A stretch of DNA of 6,948 bases from Pseudomonadota bacterium. Lineage in GTDB: Bacteria > Myxococcota_A > Polyangia > Polyangiales > Polyangiaceae. A program made the translations under genes and the position numbers. The stretch spans positions 1 through 6,948 of the forward strand of contig JAEYOT010000821.1 of the NCBI GenBank assembly GCA_023411445.1, read 5' to 3'. The notes beneath the pieces were generated by a model. The model had not been told where the DNA came from. It did no database searches and saw nothing but the letters and a program-made list of their open reading frames with translations. Below are positions 1 through 6,335 of this stretch, in pieces. The stretch's first letter is position 1. Each line of letters starts with the position of its first letter.

Positions 1-2006
1 TCCGTGAACTGATTGAAGCCGATCGAGGAGCGCTGACCGAACAGCGGGTGGTAGTCCCCACCGTCCAAGTTCATGCGACGCCCCGCCAACTGGTAAAAAT
101 CGGGCTGGCGCTTCTCGGTCGTCATCATCACGCGGCCGTCGCGCATGAAGCTGGGTGACAGCTCCTGGTTGAGCAAGAACGTGAGCTGGCGCACGCGCTC
201 GCCCTCGAGCACATAGAGGTTGGCGTTGAGCTTGGACGGATCCGCCGGCGTGCGCTGCGGCCCCTTGTAGTCGAACGCGGACGTGTTCAGCGTGTTGCCT
301 CGGGTCGAGACGAACACGATGCGACCATCGGCCGCGAAGACCGGATCGAAATTGTGGACAAGCTCGCCGTTGGTTGGCAGCGCGCGGCCGTCGTCGTCCA
401 CGGCTGGCGCCGCGATGTCCGGTTGAAGCGCGAAGCTGTCGCCCTCGATCACATACACGGCCCAGGCTTCGTCGGCGTCCGAGCGCGCGGCGAAGGCGAT
501 CTTCTTGCCGTCCCAGGACACGGCCGGCCGGCGAACGTCGCTGCTGCTGGGCTCCAAGCCGCACAGCGCCGACAGGCTATCTTCGTCACCCACGCTCAGC
601 GCTCTGCTCTCGTCGACCGTGACGGCCGCGCGCACGAGCTCGGCGCCGGGCGCAAAACGCTCGAAATCCTGCGGCGTGTCCGGCAGGGGCGCTGGCGGGC
701 GGCGCACGAACACGATCGAAGACAGCTCCGCCGCGCCTGCCATGCGGGCAGCGCGCTCCACGGCGATCCACGCCGTGATCACGCAGTATTCGCTCTGCTC
801 GTCGAGCGGCCCCGTCAGCGCAGCCTCTTCGTCGCACGTCTCCGGGCGCTCGGCGAACAGGGAGCCGCCGCGATGCAGGATGCCGGGACCGGCCGGCGCC
901 GGGATCAAGTTCTTGCGCACGAGCCGGCTGGCCTCGGGGTTGTCGGTGTCCAGCGCCAGCTGCTCCAGCGTCAGCTCGTAGTTCTTGCGCGTGGCGGGTA
1001 GGCCAAAATGGCCGCCGCTGCCGCCGCGTAGACGGTAGTCGTGAAACATGGCCGGCGAGTGGCAGCCGATCATCATGCAGCCACGCCTGACCAGCATCGG
1101 CTGCACCCGATCGGCGAACAGCTCGAAGCCGGGCGAGTCCGGCACGTTGGTGGGCCCGCCCTTCTCCGTCGCCCACTCCAGCAGGGCCACGTACTCCGGC
1201 GCGTCCACGCTGGCGAATAGGACGCCGCCCTCGTGGTACGTGCCGCCAGCGGCTGGCGCCAGCGGCCGCCGCACGATCTCGCTCAGCGGCGCTTCGCTCG
1301 ACACGTAGTCTTGCGCGGCGAAGTAGTTCCAGCGCACCTGCTCCGGCGTATCGCCGCAGGTGAGCTGCAAAGAGTTGGAGGGGGAGCCGTGGCAGTTCGA
1401 GCCGGCGCAGCTCTTACCGAGCACGGGGTTTACCGCGCGCTTGAAGCTGGCAAAGTCCGATGCGGCCGGATCGCGCGTCGGGTCGAACTCCGGATCAGCG
1501 CCCAGCGTGCTGGAGCAGGCCGCCTGCTCGTACTGGCGCTCGGCTTGGCGCGCGTTGTTCTCCGACGCGCCGTTCTCGATCCACGTTTGCAGCTGTGTGA
1601 ACGAGGTGGACGTGATGTCGATCAGGGAGCCGCCCACGTGCGCGATGTTGCTGTCGATGATCAAGGGCTCGCTGCTCTTCCACGAGGTGAGCGCCAGCTT
1701 GAACGGCGGCACGGCCTTGAGCAGCATGCCGGGCATGCCGTACGGTCCGTAGTTCACCAGCAGATCGCGGCGATTGACCACGTCAGCGTAGCTCTGGAGG
1801 CTCAGGTTACCGAGCGCGTTGCCGCGTTCGTCCGAGCGCACGTGGCACCCTGCCTTGGCCGGCCCGTCCACGCAGGACTGCTCCAGGATCGGCCCGATGC
1901 GCCGCTGGTAGAAGTTGGTCCGCTCCGGCTGCTCCTGCCGCTGACAGCCGATCAGGGCCACGAGCACCGACACCGCGAACGCCGACCGCCACGCTAGCAA
2001 GGGCAT
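1..2006 (-). CDS. Lipoprotein with three cytochrome-c-like domains and PD40/TolB-like propeller (C-terminus outside window)
   Basis: An uninterrupted reading frame runs from an ATG at 2006 off the left edge (668 complete codons). An in-frame TAA lies five codons upstream, so this ATG is the most upstream possible start. The ribosome site is weak (GAGAG two bases before ATG). A short hydrophobic N-terminus ends in a lipobox (L-I-G-C21, then Gln), predicting an anchored envelope lipoprotein. Three repeated domains follow, at about residues 36-147, 190-280 and 300-420. Each has a [IV]xPxL stretch before a Cys, then CH (C45-x8-C54-H55, C200-x4-C205-H206, C310-x4-C315-H316), then an H-x-G-G motif (H123, H258, H378) and a 'L..W[IA]'-type helix. 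Residues about 492-632 hold PD40-like blades (SWDGKKIAF, AADGRIVF, MRDGRVMM). I infer a haem-binding redox lipoprotein. Disulfides instead of haem are possible for the widened motifs. The substrate is unknown. It is the last visible gene of the minus-strand set. Confidence 0.85.
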   Translation of the reverse strand, partial: MPLLAWRSAFAVSVLVALIGCQRQEQPERTNFYQRRIGPILEQSCVDGPAKAGCHVRSDERGNALGNLSLQSYADVVNRRDLLVNYGPYGMPGMLLKAVPPFKLALTSWKSSEPLIIDSNIAHVGGSLIDITSTSFTQLQTWIENGASENNARQAERQYEQAACSSTLGADPEFDPTRDPAASDFASFKRAVNPVLGKSCAGSNCHGSPSNSLQLTCGDTPEQVRWNYFAAQDYVSSEAPLSEIVRRPLAPAAGGTYHEGGVLFASVDAPEYVALLEWATEKGGPTNVPDSPGFELFADRVQPMLVRRGCMMIGCHSPAMFHDYRLRGGSGGHFGLPATRKNYELTLEQLALDTDNPEASRLVRKNLIPAPAGPGILHRGGSLFAERPETCDEEAALTGPLDEQSEYCVITAWIAVERAARMAGAAELSSIVFVRRPPAPLPDTPQDFERFAPGAELVRAAVTVDESRALSVGDEDSLSALCGLEPSSSDVRRPAVSWDGKKIAFAARSDADEAWAVYVIEGDSFALQPDIAAPAVDDDGRALPTNGELVHNFDPVFAADGRIVFVSTRGNTLNTSAFDYKGPQRTPADPSKLNANLYVLEGERVRQLTFLLNQELSPSFMRDGRVMMTTEKRQPDFYQLAGRRMNLDGGDYHPLFGQRSSIGFNQFT

Positions 2007-2020
2007 CGCTCTCGAGTATT

Positions 2021-2040
2021 ACCACGCGCGTGCGCGCGGT
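2021..2040 (-). promoter_or_regulatory. Intercistronic GC-rich RNA hairpin
   Basis: In minus-strand RNA this 20-base segment folds into an 8-pair stem (ACCGCGCG with CGCGUGGU, including one G-U wobble) around a CACG loop. It begins four bases after the HEAT gene stop codon and ends 14 bases before the ATG of the next gene. No U-tract follows, so a classical intrinsic terminator is unlikely. It may stabilise the upstream mRNA end, weaken expression of the last gene, or be chance in GC-rich DNA. The wobble preserves the stem only in the transcribed strand. Confidence 0.4.
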
Positions 2041-2044
2041 ACGA

Positions 2045-2974
2045 CTACAGCCGCAGCATGCGGACCGCGACGGCAGCCGCGCTGCGAACCGAAGCGTCCG
2101 CGTCGTCCTCCGCGGCGAGGATCGCGTCGCGCGCTGCCACGTCGCCGATCTGGCCCAGGGCCCAAACCGCGGCCGCCCGCACGGACGCGTCCGACTCCTG
2201 CTCCGGCGAGCTAAGAGCGATCAGCCCCACCACCGCGTCTCCCGCCTTCATCACGCCGAGCGTCTCGGCGGCGCGACGGCGCACCAGCGCCGAAGGGTCA
2301 CCGATCAGAGCCACGACGGCATCTGCATCCGCGAAGGCGTTGATGCGCGTCACCGCGCGCAGCGCCGCCAGCCGTACTTTTTCGTCGCCGTCGCCCAGCG
2401 CCAATGTGAGCGCTTCACCTTCACCCGACGAGTTCAAGCGCTCCAGGCCCGCCACCGCCGCCGCACGCACCAATGGCGACTCGTCTTCGACCACGGCCTT
2501 GGACAGCGCCGGTACTCCGCTCGCCGACAGGAACTCACCCAGCGCGTTCGCCGCGTACATCCGGCGCGTCTCGCTCTGCTTGGAGTCCGCCAGTGTCTCC
2601 AGCGTCTGCTGGTACACCTGACCGGGGCCGAACACGCCGAAGATGCGGCGGCGCAGCCACCAGGCGCTGATCTCCCGCGTCTTGTCGTTCTTGTTGTAAA
2701 GCAGCTTGGCCACCACCGGCACGCAGGCCAAGCACTCCAGCTTCTCGCCGTGCTCCAGCACCTTCCAAATGCGCGTCGGCGCGACGGAGTCCGGCCTGGC
2801 AAGCTTCATGATCTGCTCGGGCGTGCTCACCGCCTCGAGCGAGCTCGTCTCCAGCTGCTTGTAGACCTGAGCGCGACCGGTGTGGACGTTCGGCTCGGCG
2901 CCGGCTGCGCTCGCCAGCAGCAGCGCGCCGAGAGCCAGTGAGGACCGGACGAGATTTCCGTGTTGGGTCTTCAT
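2045..2974 (-). CDS. Exported HEAT-repeat protein
   Basis: This 309-residue protein has a Sec-type signal peptide: a basic start, a hydrophobic core at about residues 11-24, and likely cleavage after A26 in ASAAGA. The rest is mostly an alpha-solenoid. About seven HEAT/PBS-lyase-like repeats of roughly 30 residues can be seen, with helices near 97-112, 134-148, 166-180, 197-211, 228-242, 262-277 and 293-308; several carry a VR-x-x-A pattern (as in SPLVRAAAVAGL and DASVRAAAVWAL). Before the solenoid is C81-L-A-C84-V, a CxxC without the His of a haem c site, and then a Trp/Arg-rich segment (AWWLRRRIFGVFGPG). HEAT arrays bind proteins; no catalytic residues are apparent. The start is supported by GAGGAG eight bases upstream. 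Lying between two propeller/cytochrome lipoprotein genes, it may be a periplasmic scaffold for them (inference). Cytoplasmic HEAT lyase functions are unlikely given the signal peptide. Confidence 0.88.
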   Translation of the reverse strand: MKTQHGNLVRSSLALGALLLASAAGAEPNVHTGRAQVYKQLETSSLEAVSTPEQIMKLARPDSVAPTRIWKVLEHGEKLECLACVPVVAKLLYNKNDKTREISAWWLRRRIFGVFGPGQVYQQTLETLADSKQSETRRMYAANALGEFLSASGVPALSKAVVEDESPLVRAAAVAGLERLNSSGEGEALTLALGDGDEKVRLAALRAVTRINAFADADAVVALIGDPSALVRRRAAETLGVMKAGDAVVGLIALSSPEQESDASVRAAAVWALGQIGDVAARDAILAAEDDADASVRSAAAVAVRMLRL

Positions 2975-2981
2975 GGTTGTT

Positions 2982-2986
2982 CTCCT
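2982..2986 (-). promoter_or_regulatory. Ribosome binding site of the HEAT-repeat gene
   Basis: AGGAG on the minus strand lies seven bases before the ATG at 2974. It sits in the 19-bp gap after the stop codon of the HzsA-like gene, which supports translation from one transcript. Confidence 0.75.
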
Positions 2987-2993
2987 CGCTGCG

Positions 2994-5339
2994 TCAGTAC
3001 TGCTTGCCCGCCACCGGGTCGTTGTTGAACGGCTTGAAGCCGGTGTTCTGGCGGGCGAAGTACTGGCCGCCCATGTCGATCGTGCGGATCAACATCTGCA
3101 CCTCTTCGCGCGTGAGCCCCGCCTCCGCGGCGTGGTCGCTGCGCTTACCGCCAGCGATGTCGCCCAAGCTGAAGGGCTCGCCGAGCGGCCAGGCGTACAG
3201 GTTGGTGTTGATCGAGCCGGTGATGTTGAGCTTCTCGATCAGAGCGCTGTGGCGAGCGTCGCTCGGCACGCCCCACTTGGGCGGAATGTTGCCGGTGACC
3301 TCCGCGCCCATGCCCATCTCCATCTCCAGCGCCGCGGGGTAGAAGATCGAGACGTAAGACGCGGGCCATTCGTGCTCACCGCGATCGTAGGTCACGGTGA
3401 TCGGGCGATCGCTCAGGTCCAGCCGCGGAATCTGGTAGGTGTAGCCTTCGCCGGTCGTCTCGTTCATCGACGACACCGTGTAGAACTCCTGTGGCTTGTC
3501 GCCGTTGGTGGTCTCGTTGTGGCAAGAGACGCACTTGGCGTTGAGCAGCGTCTGGATCTGGTTGGGGTTGGCCGGATCGTTGGCGTTCGACCAGGGGTAT
3601 TCCACGCGCTCTAGCACCGGGATCATGAAATCTTCGGGCTTGCGGCTACCTGCGATGGTCAGAGCCTGGCCGCCGGGCTCGGTCGGCTGCGTGCGATCTT
3701 CGTGGCAGCCGCCGCACACGCGGTCTTCACCGGGCATGCCCTGGATCCAGGTCGTCTCGTTGCGGATGGCGAGCTCGAACTCATCCACGGCCTGCAGGTG
3801 CATCGGGATGTAGGGCGGCACGTCCGCCAGCCACGAGCCGTCCGCTTCGACCTTGGCTTCACCGATCAGGGCGGCACCCTCGGCCATGGTCAAGCCGAAC
3901 ATGGTCGCGCCGGTGGCAGCCTCGCTGGAGAAGCCCTCGATGATGCGCACCTTCACCGCGTGCTTCAGGCCCTCGTCCAGGGAGGTGCCCTCCGGGAACT
4001 GCGCCCCGCTAACCGTGTTGCCGTGGCGCGTGTATAGCGACGACACCTTCACGTCGATCGAGCCGAACTTCGTGGGGACGCTGGCGTCCGTCACGTCCTG
4101 ACGTGACGTGATCAGCTTCGGCTCCGGGCGAGGCACCACTGGCTTGGCGTACAGCTCCCAGGACTTCTCGTGGTTGACCACGAGCTCGTTCTGGCGCGTC
4201 TCCGGGTTGTAGATGTAGACGCCGTAGTCCGGCGGCGTGAGCGCCAGCTCGTTGAACTCGTTCACGTCGCCGCTGGCCCACGTGACCAACAGCCGACCAT
4301 CCGGCAGCACGGCAGGCGAGCGGTAGCGACCGATCGGCGACGCCTCCTCGCCCGTCGGCACGTGGGGCGTGAGCATGGTGTACGCCTCGTCGGCGCGCTT
4401 CTCCATGTCCAGCTTGGAGTCGTCTTCCTTCCAGCGGGCGTCCAGCTTCACGAGCGAGCCGGCTTGGATGGTGTTCTCACGGTTGGTCACGATGCCGTAG
4501 AACACGTACGGTGTTTGGCTCTCCGTGAACTGCACCAGCGAGTTGCCCGGCTTACCGAATTGGCCGTTGAGCCCGATCATCTGCGTGCAGTCCGGGTTCA
4601 TGGCCATCAGCTTGACGTCGTTGACGTTCTCCAAGTGCTCCCAGCGCGAGAAGCCGACGCGCCCGTCCGCCATGGAGAACAGCGTGACGGTGTGTGACAG
4701 GTTCTGTGAGCACAGCTTGCGATCGGCGTCACCGCCGCGCAGCGTGATGGTGGCAAGCTGCGTCACCACGCGCGCGTGGTTGTACTCGTCCGCGCGCGTA
4801 CCCATGTCCGTGTACGCTTGGTTGGTGGTGAACACGATGCGCTCACCGCCCGCCCAAATCGCTTGCTGATCGTCGTAGGGGCCGAACGTCAGCTGCGTGA
4901 TCGGAAACTTGCCGTCCTCGCCGCGCGTGAGCCCGGCCCAGTACACGTGGTACTGGTCGGAGCGGTCCTTCTTCATCGTGAACAGCACCTTCGTGGCGTC
5001 GAACGACAGATCCACGCTCGCGATGTCCGCCTCCGGATAGTCCTCGATGATGTTTTGCACGTCCTTCGGGTTGCGCAGATCCAGCAGCTCCAGCCGCCCA
5101 CCCGGGACGTAGCGCCCGTAGTCCATCACCTGGCCCATGCCGCCGGCCACGTCGATCAGCTCGACCTCACCCTCCCCGTTCAGCACCGTGTGCTGCCGCA
5201 CGGCGTACACGATGTGGCGCACCCCCGCCGAGCCGCCGGGCTCCTCGTCCGTCGAGCCCGAGCAACCAGTGAGCAGCCCCAGAGCGCCGAGCAGCGCGCT
5301 GGTACCGAGCGAGAGGTGGGAAGCGACGGGTCGGGCCAT
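2994..5339 (-). CDS. HzsA-related dihaem c lipoprotein (hydrazine synthase alpha-like family)
   Basis: This 781-residue protein starts at the ATG at 5339, chosen for the AGGAG seven bases upstream and because the signal sequence begins there. The frame stays open 80 codons further upstream, but that part does not resemble protein. The signal sequence ends in a lipobox (L-T-G-C26, then Ser), predicting an envelope lipoprotein. Residues about 40-360 look like propeller blades (DLSFDATKVLFTM, AGGERIVFTTN, MADGRVGFSRWEH, LPDGRLLVTW). The segment around 210-265 (SHTVTLFSMADGR, AMNPDCTQ) is characteristic of HzsA-related proteins as I recall them. The C-terminal half has two canonical haem c motifs, C542-GG-C545-H546 and C603-VS-C606-H607. 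The first follows a W-x5-PGE-type segment typical of the family; the C-terminus carries RHSALIEKL and IDMGGQY. The role is probably extracytoplasmic electron transfer or oxidation of an unknown substrate. HzsB and HzsC partners are absent here, so hydrazine synthesis is not indicated. It is the first gene of the minus-strand set. Confidence 0.88.
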   Translation of the reverse strand: MARPVASHLSLGTSALLGALGLLTGCSGSTDEEPGGSAGVRHIVYAVRQHTVLNGEGEVELIDVAGGMGQVMDYGRYVPGGRLELLDLRNPKDVQNIIEDYPEADIASVDLSFDATKVLFTMKKDRSDQYHVYWAGLTRGEDGKFPITQLTFGPYDDQQAIWAGGERIVFTTNQAYTDMGTRADEYNHARVVTQLATITLRGGDADRKLCSQNLSHTVTLFSMADGRVGFSRWEHLENVNDVKLMAMNPDCTQMIGLNGQFGKPGNSLVQFTESQTPYVFYGIVTNRENTIQAGSLVKLDARWKEDDSKLDMEKRADEAYTMLTPHVPTGEEASPIGRYRSPAVLPDGRLLVTWASGDVNEFNELALTPPDYGVYIYNPETRQNELVVNHEKSWELYAKPVVPRPEPKLITSRQDVTDASVPTKFGSIDVKVSSLYTRHGNTVSGAQFPEGTSLDEGLKHAVKVRIIEGFSSEAATGATMFGLTMAEGAALIGEAKVEADGSWLADVPPYIPMHLQAVDEFELAIRNETTWIQGMPGEDRVCGGCHEDRTQPTEPGGQALTIAGSRKPEDFMIPVLERVEYPWSNANDPANPNQIQTLLNAKCVSCHNETTNGDKPQEFYTVSSMNETTGEGYTYQIPRLDLSDRPITVTYDRGEHEWPASYVSIFYPAALEMEMGMGAEVTGNIPPKWGVPSDARHSALIEKLNITGSINTNLYAWPLGEPFSLGDIAGGKRSDHAAEAGLTREEVQMLIRTIDMGGQYFARQNTGFKPFNNDPVAGKQY
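4089..4108. repeat. Perfect 9-bp inverted repeat inside the HzsA-like gene
   Basis: The arms CGTCACGTC and GACGTGACG are perfect complements separated by CT. The element lies over codons 411-417 of the HzsA-like gene. The repeat is directly visible. A function as an internal operator or RNA hairpin is unproven; the two-base spacer makes a DNA-binding site more natural than an RNA loop. Confidence 0.5.
4765..4780. repeat. Perfect 16-bp palindrome inside the HzsA-like gene
   Basis: ACCACGCGCGCGTGGT equals its own reverse complement. It overlaps codons 187-192 (NHARVV) of the HzsA-like gene. Its first ten bases also occur at 2021-2030 in the hairpin before the last gene of the set. It could be a protein-binding site or a by-product of GC-rich codon use. 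Confidence 0.4.
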
Positions 5340-5590
5340 GAGGTTTCTCCTGAGGCAGGGCGCTGACCCCTTCCGAGGACGCGGGGAACGGGAGGAGCGT
5401 TGAGCCTCGTCGGTAGGAGAGCACGATCCGAGCCAACAGATAATCTGAATGATTTCCGCGCATTGTACGTGAATTAACGTGGTTCGCGGCCCCCAAAGCG
5501 GGCCAAGCTCGGGTCCGGGGCCCCCACGAGCGAGCTTCGTCGCGCCAAGCCCCTCGCCAACTCCCCCGTTGTGAGGCAAACCGGGGCCGC
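5340..5590. promoter_or_regulatory. Divergent intergenic region with AT-rich island
   Basis: This 251-bp region separates the minus-strand HzsA-like gene from the plus-strand hisIE gene and should hold promoters for both. Most of it is GC-rich, but about 5435-5482 is strikingly AT-rich and holds an inverted repeat CAGAT-A-ATCTG (5437-5447), a candidate operator. TACAAT occurs on the minus strand near 5463-5468, but no convincing -35 box lies at the right distance, so no promoter is called. A possible small stem (GGCCC at 5488-5492 with GGGCC at 5500-5504) would lie in the hisIE leader. No further gene is seen. Confidence 0.5.
5347..5351 (-). promoter_or_regulatory. Ribosome binding site deciding the start of the HzsA-like gene
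   Basis: AGGAG on the minus strand lies seven bases before the ATG at 5339. With the lipoprotein signal sequence that begins at this codon, it rules in favour of the 781-residue product over an 861-residue frame opening at 5579. Confidence 0.8.
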
Positions 5591-6253
5591 ATGCTCAAGT
5601 TCGATGAACGCGGTTTGATCCCGGCGATTGCGCAGGACCACCTGAGCGGACAAGTCAGGATGCTGGCCTACATGAACGAGGCCGCTCTGGCTCGCACGCT
5701 GGAGACCGGCAAGGCCACCTTCTACAGCCGCTCGCGCCAAGCACTGTGGACGAAGGGAGAGACGTCGGGCCACGTGCTGCAGGTGCTCTCCGTCGTCGCC
5801 GACTGCGACGCGGACACGCTGCTGCTCAGCGTGCTGCCGGTCGGCCCATCGTGTCACACTGGCCGCCCAGCCTGCTTTTTTCGGCAGGTGAGCGCCCAGG
5901 GCGAGCTCAGCGACACACCACGCGAGGCCGCGCCGTTTCTGCAGGAGCTGGGTGAGCTGCTTGAGGCTCGCAAGGCTTCCACAGCGGAGAAGAGCTACAC
6001 GAAGTCGCTGCTGGAAGGCGGACCGGACAAGATCGGCGCCAAGATCCGCGAGGAAGCGGGCGAGCTGGCAGACGCCATCAAGAACGAGAGTGACGAGCGT
6101 GTGCTGTCCGAGGCTGCCGACGTGCTCTATCACGCGATGGTCGGCCTCACGCAGCGAGGGCTGACGCTGCGGCAAGTTATCGAAGTGCTCGCCAAGCGCA
6201 CGCAGCAGAGCGGACACGCAGAAAAGGCGAGTCGCAAAGCGCCGCCCGCCTAA
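5591..6253 (+). CDS. hisI: Bifunctional phosphoribosyl-AMP cyclohydrolase / phosphoribosyl-ATP pyrophosphatase
   Basis: This 220-residue cytoplasmic enzyme (HisIE) catalyses the second and third steps of histidine biosynthesis. PR-ATP is hydrolysed to PR-AMP, whose ring is then opened to ProFAR. The HisI domain (about 1-110) has GQVRMLAYMN, the signature FYSRSRQALWTKGETSGH, metal-ligand Asp residues D71, D73 and D75, and zinc-type cysteines C72, C88 (GPSCHTG) and C95. The HisE domain (about 128-205) is MazG-like, with E154, E155 and E158 (EExxE) and E174 with D177 (ExxD). All key residues appear intact and the length fits the family. The ATG at 5591 puts the conserved domain right at the N-terminus. 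The ribosome site is weak: GAGG is 14 bases away and a GGGG run lies closer. No other his gene is in the window, so it looks detached from a his operon. The last 15 residues are a lysine- and alanine-containing tail of unclear use. Confidence 0.96.
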   Translation: MLKFDERGLIPAIAQDHLSGQVRMLAYMNEAALARTLETGKATFYSRSRQALWTKGETSGHVLQVLSVVADCDADTLLLSVLPVGPSCHTGRPACFFRQVSAQGELSDTPREAAPFLQELGELLEARKASTAEKSYTKSLLEGGPDKIGAKIREEAGELADAIKNESDERVLSEAADVLYHAMVGLTQRGLTLRQVIEVLAKRTQQSGHAEKASRKAPPA

Positions 6254-6274
6254 AATTTCAGGCCATCTGAGCGT

Positions 6275-6304
6275 TTGACCGGGGGCGGCAACGCCCGATA
6301 TCGT
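6275..6304 (+). promoter_or_regulatory. Candidate sigma-70 promoter with hairpin in its spacer
   Basis: TTGACC (6275-6280) matches five of six -35 bases, and TATCGT (6299-6304) matches four of six -10 bases, with an 18-bp spacer. The spacer contains a 5-bp inverted repeat, GGGCG (6283-6287) and CGCCC (6292-6296), around GCAA. Transcription would start near 6311, giving a leader of about 25 bases before the receiver gene. The hairpin lacks a T-tract, so it is a poor terminator for hisIE; it may instead be an operator. Confidence 0.4.
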
Positions 6305-6335
6305 GGCGAGTCTCGCCGTAATTTCAAGGACCTGG

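Noticed and set aside
354..1001. 215-codon plus-strand and overlapping minus-strand open frames near the left edge
   Set aside because: They are shadow frames of the lipoprotein gene that runs off the window; that gene accounts for the coding signal.
1233..1997. 254-codon plus-strand open frame opposite the cytochrome-like lipoprotein
   Set aside because: It is antisense to a continuous 668-codon frame with lipobox, repeated domains and propeller blades; its translation is low-complexity and Arg-rich.
2030..2941. 303-codon plus-strand open frame opposite the HEAT gene
   Set aside because: Its translation is rich in Arg, His and Gln without domain structure, while the opposite strand has a signal peptide, ribosome site and clear HEAT repeats.
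2994..5339. Annotation as hydrazine synthase subunit alpha (hzsA) of an anammox system
   Set aside because: Only family-level similarity is visible, the other subunits are absent, and the Tyr recalled as a haem ligand is Thr here.
5340..5579. Longer 861-residue version of the HzsA-like protein starting at 5579
   Set aside because: The extra 80 residues precede a clear ribosome site and a lipoprotein signal sequence, have no recognisable protein character, and would bury the signal peptide internally.
5874..5882. T-run inside hisIE as a terminator or slippage site
   Set aside because: It encodes the Phe-Phe after Cys95 in the conserved HisI domain, the frame continues correctly, and no stem precedes it.
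6281..6297. Intrinsic terminator after hisIE
   Set aside because: The stem is only five pairs and no T-run follows; the sequence fits better as the spacer of a promoter-like element.
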